Positions 48,016-64,000 of a stretch of DNA of 64,000 bases are shown here, one piece after another. Where the stretch lies: assembly GCA_964035015.1 (NCBI GenBank), contig OZ036015.1, forward strand, positions 8,492,809 through 8,556,808, read 5' to 3'. A program made the position numbers and the translations under genes. Below the pieces are notes generated by a model that saw only the letters and a program-made list of their open reading frames with translations, did not search any database and was not told the DNA's origin. How positions within the stretch are numbered: the stretch's first letter is position 1; each line of letters opens with the position of its first letter. Source of the DNA: Corallium rubrum. Taxonomy: Eukaryota > Cnidaria > Anthozoa > Scleralcyonacea > Coralliidae.

Positions 48016-48261
48016 TTACCATTACAATATAAATTTACATATAATAATATGATTATCACAAAAAGTGTTCTTTGGAACGAAATAGAAAATTTTAAATGGT
48101 ATTATACAACTGAAGAAGCAGAAATTGCTTCAGAATCTATAAACACGTGCATTTATACTCGAGGCATATTTTAGCGTATTAAATCAATTTAATATATTTA
48201 GCTAGATATCAAACAATACGTTTTTACAATACAAACAACATATCTTTCTAATACTGCTTAC

Positions 48262-48460
48262 CTTAAGAGACATTCAGAATCAGCTGTGCTTTAAAGGTCA
48301 CAAAAAAACAATATATCTTAACCAGATTATGACTGCCACACAATAATTGCAACATTCTCCAAAAATTCTAACCGGAAGTAAAATTTGCCGAGTTACCGAA
48401 GGTATTCCGACGATAACCGAAGACTACGATAAACCGCTGACCACTCTTTGTTTACATTCG
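48262..48460 (-). other. Probable non-coding first exon of the Rab gene
   Basis: Minus-strand donor TCTTAAG|GTAAGC ends this segment at 48,262, about 3.2 kb upstream of the coding-exon acceptor. The segment has no long frame, and its start (about 48,460) is a guess. It is the best upstream donor seen before the next repeats. Confidence 0.35.
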
Positions 48461-48499
48461 TGGTCGCCCTGTACTGATATTATAATTTAGAAAAGATGT

Positions 48500-48795
48500 T
48501 ATAAAATAATATGTATACTACGCGAGCCCTGATTGGTCAATTGCCGTGTTTGGATCAGAGTATCCAAATACGGTAAATTCCCGCCAAAACGATTTTTTTA
48601 AAATGTCGGACAGTATATCATATTCACTTGTGATTATTTTATAAAAGAACTACCAAATGGTTTTTTCCGTGTTTGGAGACTCTTATCCAAACACTTTGGA
48701 AATTGCTCGACTTTTGTTACTCTTTTCTCGTCCAGTCTCGCAATTTCCCGCGTGTTTGAATCAGAGTATCCAAACATGGAAAACCATTTCGAGTG
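48500..48795 (+). repeat. Dispersed repeat C, copy 2
   Basis: Same sequence as 42,998-43,325 (ACTACGCGAGCCCTGATTGG, then the CCAAACACGG hairpins). It ends at AAACATGGAAAACCATTTCG. Confidence 0.8.
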
Positions 48796-48867
48796 GAAAT
48801 GACGTCATACACATTTATAGCTCTTCCCACCTGTTTAAATCTTTGGAGCTCAATGGTTACATCCAGT

Positions 48868-49183
48868 ACCCTGTGAGCCAGAGCCTCTTTCCGACCTACG
48901 CAAGCTTCGGGGGAAAGTGGGCTCTGCCAACAAACTCGATATTTCTTTTTGAGCATGAGTGAATGGTTGCCAAGACACTATTTTGGACCCAGGCTCTAAC
49001 GCGTCACTTCCTATTTTCCTGCTTACGCGTGTTCGTAAATTAAACTAGAACTTGTTTGACCAGTTTAAAACCTGACTGACTCGCCCCAAACTTGGGGCGA
49101 AGATCGAGTTTGTTGGCAGAGCCAACTTTCCCCCGAAGCCTGGGTAGATCGTAAAGGGGCCCTGACTCGCAGGGTATACATCA
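48868..49183. mobile_element. Inverted-repeat element of about 315 bp
   Basis: The left arm (TACCCTGTGAGCCAGAGCC...GCTCTGCCAACAAACTCGAT) is complementary to the right arm (ATCGAGTTTGTTGGCAGAGC...GACTCGCAGGGTA), each about 75-80 bp. No gene inside. Confidence 0.7.
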
Positions 49184-49210
49184 CGTTACTGGTCAACAGA
49201 TGTAACATTC

Positions 49211-50770
49211 TCTATCTGTGTTCTTGTAGCTCAATGTTAGAGTGTTTAGAAGGTTACAGGTCGTTGTACACATATGTAACCTTCACTCACCATCTGAGTT
49301 CTTGTAGCTCAATGGTTAGAGTGTCTCACTGGTCATCAGAAGGTTACAGGTTGTACACATATGTAACCTTCACTCACCATCTGAGTTCTTGTAGCTCAAT
49401 GGTTAGTGTCTCACTGGTCATCAGAAGGTTACAGGTTGTACACATATGTAACCTTCACTCACCATCTGAGTTCTTGTAGCTCAATGGTTAGAGTGTCTAA
49501 CTGGTCATCAGAAGGTTACAGGTTGTACACATATGTAACCTTCACTCACCATCTGAGTTCTTGTAGCTCAATGGTTAGAGTGTCTCACTGGTCATTAGAA
49601 GGTTACAGGTTGTACACATATGTAACCTTCACTCGCCATCTGAGTTCTTGTAGCTCAATGGTTAGAGTGTCTTACTGGTCATCAGAAGGTTACAGGTTGT
49701 ACACATATGTAACCTTCACTCACTATCTGAGTTCTTGTAGCTCAATGGTTAGAGTGTCTCACTGGTCATCAGAAGGCTACAGGTTGTACACATATGTAAC
49801 CTTCACTCACTATCTGAGTTCTTGTAGCTCAATGGTGAGAGTGTCTCACTGGTCATCAGAAGGTTACAGGTTGTACACATATGTAACCTTCACTCACTAT
49901 CTGAGTTCTTGTAGCTCAATGGTTAGAGTGTCTCACTGGTCATTAGAAGGTTGCAGGTTGTACACATATGTAACCTTCACTCACTATCTGAGTTCTTGTA
50001 GCTCAATGGTTAGAGTGTCTCACTGGTCATCAGAAGGTTACAGGTTGTACACATATGTAACCTTCACTCACTATCTGAGTTCTTGTAGCTCAATGGTGAG
50101 AGTGTCTCACTGGTCATCAGAAGGTTACAGGTTGTACACATATGTAACCTTCACTCACTATCTGAGTTCTTGTAGCTCAATGGTTAGAGCGTCTAACTGG
50201 TCATCAGAAGGTTACAGGTTGTACACATATGTAACCTTCACTCACTATCTGAGTTCTTGTAGCTCAATGGTTAGAGTGTCTCACTGGTCATTAGAAGGTT
50301 GCAGGTTGTACACATATGTAACCTTCACTCACTATCTGAGTTCTTGTAGCTCAATGGTTAGAGTGTCTCACTGGTCATCAGAAGGTTACAGGTTGTACAC
50401 ATATGTAACCTTCACTTACTATCTGAGTTCTTGTAGCTCAATGGTTAGAGCGTCTAACTGGTCATCAGAAGGTTACAGGTTGTACACATATGTAACCTTC
50501 ACTCACTATCTGAGTTCTTGTAGCTCAATGGTTAGAGTGTCTCACTGGTCATTAGAAGGTTGCAGGTTGTACACATATGTAACCTTCACTCACTATCTGA
50601 GTTCTTGTAGCTCAATGGTTAGAGTGTCTCACTGGTCATCAGAAGGTTACAGGTTGTACACATATGTAACCTTCACTCACTATCTGAGTTCTTGTAGCTC
50701 AATGGTGAGAGTGTCTCACTGGTCATCAGAAGGTTACAGGTTGTACACATATGTAACCTTCACTCACCAT
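49211..50770 (+). repeat. 87-bp satellite built from the SINE-A tRNA-like head (18 copies)
   Basis: Each unit reads CTGAGTTCTTGTAGCTCAAT, GGTTAGAGTGTCTCACTGG, TCATCAGAAGGTTACAGG, then TTGTACACATATGTAACCTT and CACTCACTAT. It matches the SINE-A head (as at 53,873) through box A and the anticodon arm, but breaks off within box B. GAAGGTTACA and TGTAACCTTC in each unit form a perfect 10-bp stem. Variant order shows a three-unit higher-order repeat near 50,173-50,695. The 87-bp period keeps a 468-codon frame open, which is not a gene. Confidence 0.93.
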
Positions 50771-53700
50771 CAGGGGCGTAGGAAGCAGTGTTACTTTGGG
50801 GGGGCTACTTGAGTTTGTGTAATGCGCATTCGCGGCTTTGCCACAAATCCGCCTAGGGGGTCTGGGGGCATCCCCCCCCCCCCGAAAATGATGAAATTTG
50901 TAAGTCCAAGAAACACATTTTAGGCTATTCCTGGCAGGCAATTTCCGCAAAATTAAATTGCCAGGCAACTAGGCAAGGATCACATGCAGATATTTTCAAG
51001 TGCTATGTTAAAAACAGTCAGACTACATAAATATTGGCATTCACTTTTACTTAACAAGTTAACTCAATATACATAAAATTATATAGAAAAACAATTCATG
51101 TTTTCCCAAAAAATTGTTCCCTTCGTTCATTCACTGCAATGAAATTTGATGCCACACTGTTCAAATTTATATTGTCAGTTCTTGATTTGTGACAGTGGAG
51201 AAGGAGAACATGATTGAGTCTTTCTTGCGTCATAGATGATCTGAGGTAGTTCTTGAGCCTTCGCATAGCTGAAAATGTTCTTTCAGATGTTGCTGTCGTC
51301 ACAGGTATAGTAAGGAATAACTGTATTAAACGATGAACCTCTGTGCATAAGTCCTTAGCACCAGGAACTTCCTGCATTGACTGACAGATTGTCCTGATAT
51401 TTGTAACTTGCTTCACAGGTATTCCTGTTAACTCACCATACCTCTTGATAATATCTGACAGCATTTGTAGATGGATAGGTAGGCGTATCATTTGTAGATC
51501 CTCCTTGTACATGGTTCGGACACTTTCAGGTATTGTAAACTCCTGGCCATTTGCAGCTGCTAGTAGCATTTTTTCGATGTCAGCGACAGTGGTCAAATCA
51601 CTTTGATTGAACCGCCTGGAGATTTCATTAGAGACAACATCTAGAACTTCAAAATACTTTTGTCTGTAGTAACCCTTGGGCGTTTCAGGCTGGTAACATT
51701 CTGCTTCATTGGCTGTTCTTCGAGGGGGTTGCGTCGTCTTGGTAGCACTGGCTCGTCAGTTAGATCATGGCATTGTTCAACCACACGATCATAAAATGCA
51801 TCATATGCAGATTCTGTTCGTTGTCTTTCAAGAAAAGCCATGGTAAGCTGTGCAGCTCCTTTTGCTTCTTGGATTGTGGTGTCTTTTCCTTGAAGTGTGA
51901 TTGATAATTGCTCTGAAGCACTAAACACCAAAAAGCAAAATTTGAGACCGAAGAAAGTGCTGAACTTCTCCAGCTGCACCAATAGCCCTCCCGCTTTAAC
52001 AGAACAGGTATCATTTTCAGTTTCGTGAACCTCATCTAGTACAGAACACACTGTACTGTAGTTGGCCAATACTGCTCCAATTGCACCAGTACGGACTGTC
52101 CACCGAGTTGGACATAGTGGTCGTAAATTACTTGTGTCAGGTGACATTTGTGATTTGATGCTTTCAAAGAGACTTGACCGTTTTGCAGAATTCCTTATTA
52201 GTTTCGCTAATTCTGTTACTATGTCAAGGGTATCCCGGACAATAGTACAGGTTCGAGAAGCATCCTGAAGACAGAGGTTCAAACAATGTGCCAAACAATG
52301 CACATGAAGTGCTGACGGTTGCTCAGACTTGATGCGTGCAGCTACTCCACTAACGTGACCAGCCATATTTGCTGCACCATCATATGCTTGACCTCTGCAT
52401 TGACTAAGTGGTAGAACACACCGAATAAGAACATCTTTCAAAGCACTCGTGAGTGTTTCGGAATCAGTTTTTGGTACTTGAATCAAGCCAATTGGCTCTT
52501 CTTGGATTTCATAACTACTGCTTACCCATCTGATAGCTACACCCATTTGTTCATTGTGGCTAATATCAGTGGCTTCATCCGCCATTATAGAAAACCAAGA
52601 AACTGATTTAACATCTGACAGCAGACTACGGAGTAGTTGATTAGCCATAAGGTTTAACTGCTCATTGACGATTACAGGTGACAAGTATCTTCCTTCTGTT
52701 AACCACAACTGCAGTTCACGATCATCATCACAGCGTAATTTTAGTAACTGGATTAAATTACCTTCACCTTCATCGTGGCCTCTGATTGCCAGTCCTTGAC
52801 GTACCAGATATTTTAACGAAGAAAGCTGCTTTAACAACATCCGCTTCCTTGTTTGTTGTTGTTCTTTATGAGCTCGGTCTAGTATACCACCAATATTTAC
52901 TGAGCTCTTTAATTTCATACACGCTTCGGAATGAGCTTGACTTGACTCGTGGGTAGTAAACCGTTGTAGTCCTTTTTTCCAGTTACAAAATCCTTCTTTC
53001 GAAAATGCAGCATCTGCCTTGGTACTGAATGTCATTAGACCTCTGTGTTCAGCAATTGAGCAATAGAAACAAAATAGTTTCGATCTAGTTTCACACAACG
53101 AAAGCCATGGGTATTGCTTAAACCAACTTGCCTTCACTACTCTCCCTTGTTTTGACTTCCCTTCACCTTGCATTCGCTTCGTTTTTGTCAAAATTTTTAT
53201 GGATGTTGGTTGATTAGCCTTCTCACGGTTAGCATTACAACACTGCGCTGTACATTCCGACTCTACATTCATTTCGATGTCTTGACGATCGGAGTTTTCT
53301 TCCTCTTCACCGGGATCACTTTGGTCTTCTTCATCATTGTTATCAATTAATGAACCTCCAGAAGGACCAGAAATAGAATTGTCATCAATCAACTCAGAAG
53401 TGCTTTTCTTTGCAAAGGTTAACAACGTTTGTTTTTGCCTCTTCATGCTGACATGCTTTTATTCTTCAAGCACTAGTTTTCAGCTTCAGAAAAATGGTCA
53501 TATAGCATGGGGGTTCTACCGTGCGTACTGGGTTCTACTGCAGCCCAGGCCCCTCGCGTCCCTGCCTGGTGATGCCTGCAGAGAAATAGATTTCGGTCAT
53601 ATGACGAATTTACCGTTCTGTACGAAAGAAATTCATATTTTTGTGGTGTTAAGAGGATTTATTTTTTATTTTTATAAATTATTACCAACGATCTCTTTAA

Positions 53701-53805
53701 CTCATTTAATCTCAAACCGTAGTTGGGCAAAATATTGGGGGGGCTAATATCAGCAAATATTGGGGGGGCTACAGCCCCTTAGCCCCCCCGGTTCCTACGC
53801 CCTTG
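50771..53805 (-). mobile_element. hAT transposon (3,035 bp) with perfect 8-bp target duplication
   Basis: Inverted ends CAGGGGCGTAGGAA at left and CAAGGGCGTAGGAA read from the right. CTCACCAT flanks both sides (50,763-50,770 and 53,806-53,813), dividing one unit of the 87-bp array. G/C runs lie near both ends. It encodes a hAT transposase on the minus strand. It is younger than the array and probably the best candidate source for the GTAGGAAGC-ended MITE at 28,555. Confidence 0.93.
51096..53446 (-). pseudogene. hAT transposase, ZMYM/TTF-type, with one frameshift
   Basis: Starts at the ATG at 53,446 (MKRQKQTLLTFAKKS). The first piece (601 codons) ends at 51,641. The second piece (to 51,096) is in another frame, and sense coding resumes just before the first stop at YYRQKYFEVLDVVSNE, so one small indel near 51,675 separates them. 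N-terminal TTF/BED-like region: WFKQYPWL, then CETRSKLFCFYC. Catalytic RNase-H fold: MADEATD and QAYDGAANM provide acidic residues, followed by HCLAHCLNLCLQD. C-terminal dimerisation: TSERTFSAMRRLKNYLRSSM. This is the layout of hAT transposases that in vertebrates gave rise to ZMYM1-type proteins. Combined length is about 785 codons. Apart from the indel I see no lesion, so the copy is young. An assembly error is possible. Confidence 0.9.
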
Positions 53806-53872
53806 CTCACCATCTGAGTTCTTGTAGCTCAATGATTAGAGTATCTCACTGGTCATCAGAAGGTTACATCTG
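53806..53872 (+). repeat. 87-bp array, remnant after the hAT insertion
   Basis: CTCACCATCTGAGTTCTTGT and the head of one array unit, ending at GGTTACA and running directly into the full SINE-A. Confidence 0.9.
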
Positions 53873-54065
53873 AGTTCTTGTAGCTCAATGATTAGAGTGT
53901 CTAACTGGTCATTAGAAGGTTGCAGGTTCGAACCCTGTCTGGGGTCTCAGAAATCTTTTCTGAGTAATTGAGCTTGATGAACATCCACCAAACGTCTGTT
54001 ACATTACACCAAGCTCGCAAACGTACCACATGCACTACATGTATACCTACAACTTATCATGCCAT
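53873..54065 (+). mobile_element. SINE-A, most complete copy
   Basis: tRNA-like head with box A (TAGCTCAATGATTAGAG), anticodon arm TCTAA-CTGGTCA-TTAGA (five pairs, anticodon GGT, threonine-like) and intact box B GGTTCGAACCC. The tail contains GAGTAATTGAGCTTGATGAAC. It is the only copy in the window with an unmutated box B and lies at the 3' edge of the 87-bp array, so it probably seeded that array. Confidence 0.85.
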
Positions 54066-54226
54066 GAATGGAACTGTCGCAAATTATAGCCTAGAAGAAG
54101 ATTGACTTAACTTTGACCTGCTTCAAGGCAATAATTATTATGGAACAGTGAACTCAGCTGGAGAATAATGATATTAGGTTCTGCTCCGAGTGACGAACCA
54201 TACTGGAGAAGTAGAGAAAAAGTCTA

Positions 54227-54306
54227 CTCGATCGACCACGACTGGGATTCAAACGAATGACCTTCGGTTTACTAGTCCAACGCTCTATCAACTGAGCTAC
54301 TCCACT
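54227..54306 (-). mobile_element. tRNA-like sequence (SINE head or tRNA pseudogene)
   Basis: On the minus strand: GGAGTAGCTCAGTTGATAGAGC (box A), CTAGTAA as anticodon loop, and GTTTGAATCCCAG in the box B position. The anticodon stem has one mismatch and one G-T pair, and the T arm is imperfect, so I do not call a functional tRNA. Confidence 0.5.
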
Positions 54307-55005
54307 CTACTCTACTCCACGCCACGCCACGCCACTCCACTCCACTTCACTCCACTCCACTTCACTCTACTCCACTCCACTTCACTCCATTTCACTCCAT
54401 TTCACTCCACTCCACTTCACTCCACTTCACTCCACTTCACTCCACTTCACTCCACTTCACTCCACTCCACTCCACTCCACTCCACTCCACTTCACTCCAC
54501 TCCACTTCACTCCGTTCCTTCCTTCACTCCGTTCCTTCCTTCACTTCGTTCCTCCCTCCCTCCCTCCCTCCCTTCCTCCCTCCCTCCCTCCCTCCCTCCC
54601 TCCCTCCCTTCCTTCCTTCTTCCCTCCCTCCCTCCCTCCCTCCCTTCCTTCCACTCTCCCTCCCTCCCTCCTTTCCTTCCCTCCCTCCCTCCCTCCCTCC
54701 CCTCCCTCTCTTCGTTCGTTCGTTCGTTCGTTCGTTCCTGCCTTCCTTCCTTCCTTCCTTCCTTCCTTCCTTCCTTCCTTCCTTCCTTCCTTCCTTCCTT
54801 CCTTCCTTCCTTCCTTCCTTCCTTCCTTCACCCCTCCCTCCCTCCCTGCCTCCCTCCCTACCTACCTCCGTTCCTTCCTTCCTGCCTCCCTCCCTCCGTT
54901 CTTTCCTCCCTCCCTACCTCTCTCCCTCCCTCCCTCCCTCCCTCTCTTTGCTCCCTCCCTCCCTCCCTCCCTCCCTATCTCCTTATACATCAACACATTC
55001 TCATT
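54303..55005. repeat. Pyrimidine-strand microsatellites (CCACTT)n, (CCCT)n, (CCTT)n
   Basis: About 700 bp of CT-rich tandem repeats on the plus strand: CACTCCACTT units, then TCCC, TTCG and TTCC tetranucleotides. It ends directly before the acceptor of the first polycystin exon found, so it doubles as a very long polypyrimidine stretch. Confidence 0.93.
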
Positions 55006-55014
55006 TCGTTTCAG

Positions 55015-61373
<6,359 letters not shown>

Positions 61374-61499
61374 AAAGATACAAACTGTTTTTAAGGTAAG
61401 AAAAACTAAAAAAAAGGAAAGAAAGAAAAGTTTGCTCGCAAACTGAGTGAAAAGAAACCCCAAAGAGAAAACGCATTGTGTCAGGAATCGAAAAAGAGA

Positions 61500-62410
61500 A
61501 ATCTGCTGACGTCATATACTATGGAAACCGGCCATGAGAACGAGGATTGTTTCCCGGACTAGCAATGGTGTGAACAAAGACTGAATATTCTTCTGACGTC
61601 AGATACTATGGAAACCGGCCATGAGAATGAGGCTTGTTTCCCGGACTAGCAATGGTGTGAAAAGACTGAATAATCTGCTGATGTCAGATACTATGGAAAC
61701 CGGCCATGAGAACGAGGATTGTTTCTCGGACTTGCAATGGTGTGAAAAGACTGAATAATCTGCTGACGTCAGATTCTATGGAAACCGGCCATGAGAATGA
61801 GGATTCAAAGACTGAATAATCTGCTGACGTCAGATACTATGGAAACCGGCCATGAGAACGAGGATTGTTTCTCGGACTTGCAATGGTGTGAACAAAGACT
61901 GAATAATCTTCTGACGTCAGATACTATGGAAACCGGCCATGAGAACGAGGATTGTTTCTCGGTCTTGCAATGGTGTGAACAAAGACTGAATAATCTGCTG
62001 ACGTCAGATACTATGGAAACCGGCCATGAGAACGAGGATTGTTTCTCGGTCTTGCAATGGTGTGAACAAAGACTGAATAATCTTCTGATGTCAGATACTA
62101 TGGAAACCGGCCATGAGAACGAGGATTGTTTCTCGGTCTTGCAATGGTGTGAAAAGACTGAATAATCTTCTGACGTCAGATACTATGGAAACCGGCCATG
62201 AGAACGAGGATTGTTTCTCGGTCTTGCAATGGTGTGAACAAAGACTGAATAATCTTCTGATGTCAGATACTATGGAAACCGGCCATGAGAACGAGGATTG
62301 TTTCTCGGTCTTGCAATGGTGTGAAAAGACTGAATAATCTTCTGACGTCAGATACTATGGAAACCGGCCATGAGAATGAGGATTGTTTCTCGGTCTTGCA
62401 ATGGTGTGAA
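61500..62410 (+). repeat. 85/87-bp tandem array derived from the polycystin tail exon
   Basis: GAAACCGGCCATGAGAACGA recurs at 61,524, 61,611, 61,696, 61,781, 61,842, 61,929, 62,016, 62,103, 62,188, 62,275 and 62,360. Each unit includes TGTGAACAAAGACTGAATAA, TCTTCTGACGTC, closely similar to coding sequence at about 61,180-61,213. Some units lack two bases (85 instead of 87), so the frame is not maintained throughout. Confidence 0.9.
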
Positions 62411-62525
62411 AAGACTGGATAGTCTGCTGAATGTTATCGAAGAAGGACGGAACTTATTAATGAGAATATGTTTGAAGCAGAACAAGAGGATAAACGAAAT
62501 GATTCCTATACCCGAGCCATCATGT
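62408..62525 (+). pseudogene. Diverged duplicate of the polycystin C-terminal coding segment
   Basis: GTGTGAAAAGACTGGATAGT, CTGCTGAATGTTATCGAAGA and the following AACAAGAGGATAAACGAAAT parallel 61,179-61,290 of the terminal exon. It is a duplicated gene tail, bounded on its left by the 85/87-bp array. Confidence 0.7.
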
Positions 62526-62647
62526 TGTTTGAAAGTATCCAGTGAACCAAAAAACGACAATGCTGGGGGACTGGTACAAGTTCTGGCAGCGCACAGCCGT
62601 CTGGGATCGGTGATAAAATAGACACTGCCAATCTCGTTCTCAGAGCC

Positions 62648-62832
62648 CACGTTTCCCTTACCCAGCGGGCGGGTGACGAAAGGCTCTGGGATAATCCGTT
62701 TCACATCGATATTTCACTGGCTGAAGAACATGATTACTCTTCTTCCGGATAACAAGAATCCTGTGATGGCGTGAAGGGATTATCCCAGAGCCTCTCCTTT
62801 CCCGCCCGCTGGGTAAGGGGAACGTGTTTTCT
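62648..62832. repeat. Inverted repeat with ~50-bp arms
   Basis: ACGTTTCCCTTACCCAGCGG, then AGGCTCTGGGATAATCC, is matched in reverse by GGATTATCCCAGAGCCT and CCGCTGGGTAAGGGGAACGT. The spacer is about 85 bp. It may be a decayed MITE. Confidence 0.75.
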
Positions 62833-62953
62833 GATTCACATGTTTACTTTTGTTAGCCAATGGGAATTTTGCGTATACGCTCCGTACGTATAAATCCAAA
62901 ATTTAACGACCACTTTCGCCCCTTCCCAGAGCGCCGGCTTTGCTGGCTATATA

Positions 62954-63225
62954 CAGTGTGTATAAAAAAACCCTGAACCCTTAGAAAACAACCTATTGTA
63001 GTAGTTTGAAAGCCCTAAGCACTTCGCTGAACCCACAGATGCGTAAAACACACGGTCTTATACACCTGGGAAATTAAGATAACTTGAAGCGTATGCATGG
63101 TGAAAGTATTTAAAAGCTTTTTCTCTTCTTATGTGCTGATTAATTTATAACGCAGCGCTTTTAGGGCTCTCAAACTACTACAATAGGTTGTTTTCTAAGG
63201 GTTAAGGGTTTTTTTATACACACTG
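62954..63225. mobile_element. Tc1/mariner-type MITE (272 bp)
   Basis: Ends CAGTGTGTATAAAAAAACCC at left, with the same sequence from the right. The inverted match extends about 75 bp (through ACAACCTATTGTAGTAGTTT). TA flanks both ends. No transposase. Confidence 0.85.
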
Positions 63226-63495
63226 TATAACTTCACGAACAGCGACGCCATCTTGAAAGCACTTATTGTGATAATTCTCAAATCTCAAATGGAAAATATC
63301 TTATTTTTTGCAATTAGGTAGAGCCAAACAAATTTCCTCAGATTGCTGCATACTCACAGGCACATATTGTAATTAGTTTGTACTTTAGTTAATAAAGTTT
63401 GACAATGACTTTGAAATAAAGTCACAAGACTACTAAATTTTGTTGATCTTGTTTATTTCATTTAATCTTACAAAATCATGCAAGTGAAATAAGTC
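63226..63495. other. Unassigned segment with possible poly(A) signals
   Basis: AATAAA occurs near 63,390 and 63,413. These could serve the polycystin transcript, though 2 kb of repeats lie between them and the stop codon. Confidence 0.25.
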
Positions 63496-63509
63496 ATCGT
63501 TGGGTGGGT

Positions 63510-63737
63510 GGTTGATATTGTTGCTGTTGTTGTTGCTATTGTTGTTGTTGTTTTGCTGTTGTTGTTGTTGATGTCGTTGTTGTTGTTGTTGCTGCTGTTG
63601 GTGTTTTGCTATTGTTGCTGTTGCTGGTGTTGTTTTGTTGTTGTTGTTGTTGTTGTTGTTGTTGATGATGATGTTCTTGTTGTTGCTGCTGTTGGTGTTT
63701 TACTATTGTTGCCGTTGTTGCTGCTGCTGGTGTTGTT

Positions 63738-63787
<50 letters not shown>

Positions 63788-63847
63788 ATTGTTATTATTG
63801 TTGTTGTTGTTGTTATTGTTGCTGTTGTTGCTGCTGCTGGTGTTATT

Positions 63848-63879
<32 letters not shown>

Positions 63880-63947
63880 ATTGTTGCTGTTGTTGTTGCT
63901 GCTGGTGGTGTTGTTTTGTTGTTGTTGTTGCTGCTGCTGGTGTTATT

Positions 63948-63982
<35 letters not shown>

Positions 63983-64000
63983 GCTGTTGTTGTTGTTGCT
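63510..64000. repeat. (TTG)n microsatellite with TGC and ATT variants
   Basis: Tandem GTT/GCT triplets to the end of the window, with a recurring block (GCTGGTGTTGTTTTG, GCTGGTGTTATTTTG). Confidence 0.96.

Noticed and set aside
49406-50812. 468-codon frame with a 29-residue repeat
   Set aside because: The 87-bp repeat period is a multiple of three, so frames stay open by default. The unit is a tRNA-derived SINE head, and the apparent protein has no recognisable fold.
53873-53945. Functional tRNA-Thr gene
   Set aside because: The cloverleaf is good, but the sequence continues into the SINE-A tail, no clean acceptor stem closes it, position 37 is C, and the family is dispersed.

Overview
The window is eukaryotic nuclear DNA, most likely from an invertebrate animal, with a cnidarian (coral- or anemone-like) genome as my best guess. 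The reasons are spliced genes with GT-AG introns, a Rab GTPase, a polycystin-type channel, R2-like and R4/Dong-like LINEs, hAT, Harbinger and mariner-type elements, tRNA-derived SINEs, and an extreme load of simple repeats. The species cannot be named from the sequence. There are no prokaryotic operons, rRNAs or CRISPR arrays. Nearly all long open frames in the first 30 kb are artefacts of simple repeats.

Layout. 1-9,130: three head-to-tail copies of a macro-repeat (starts at 1, 4,920 and 8,215), each beginning with a tRNA-derived SINE (SINE-A here) and each carrying an expanded purine-only tract. 9,720-18,720: SINE-B split by a hAT-type MITE, a 2.5 kb satellite of 10-bp units, a 177-bp palindrome flanked by a 13-bp duplication, a Harbinger-type MITE and two tandem arrays. 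18,720-26,965: two LINEs of different clades in opposite orientation, each embedded in (TAA)n, followed by a 1.75 kb (TAA)n array. 27,000-36,200: a mosaic of small DNA transposons, three candidate exons of an unrecognised host gene (29,012-29,813), a Helitron-type fragment and a Harbinger element with a broken Myb-like gene.

Host genes. A Rab GTPase lies on the minus strand at 36,227-45,000 (8 coding exons, 230 codons, all junctions in phase), with a probable non-coding first exon ending at 48,262. Its introns hold large satellites. A polycystin-type gene lies on the plus strand at 55,015-61,373: GPS region and first membrane segment, then part of the polycystin extracellular domain, then the six-helix channel end. 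Its PLAT domain and several membrane segments are missing, one acceptor site lacks AG, and there is a one-base frame break, so it is either decayed or mis-assembled. Between the two genes an 87-bp array amplified from the SINE-A head was split by a 3,035-bp hAT transposon with a perfect 8-bp target duplication.

Downstream of the channel gene, a piece of its tail coding sequence has been amplified into an 85/87-bp array. The window ends with a mariner-type MITE and a (TTG)n tract. The main theme is repeat birth from mobile-element ends and exon tails: SINE head to 87-bp satellite, hAT end to 47.2 kb array, and channel tail to 61.5 kb array.
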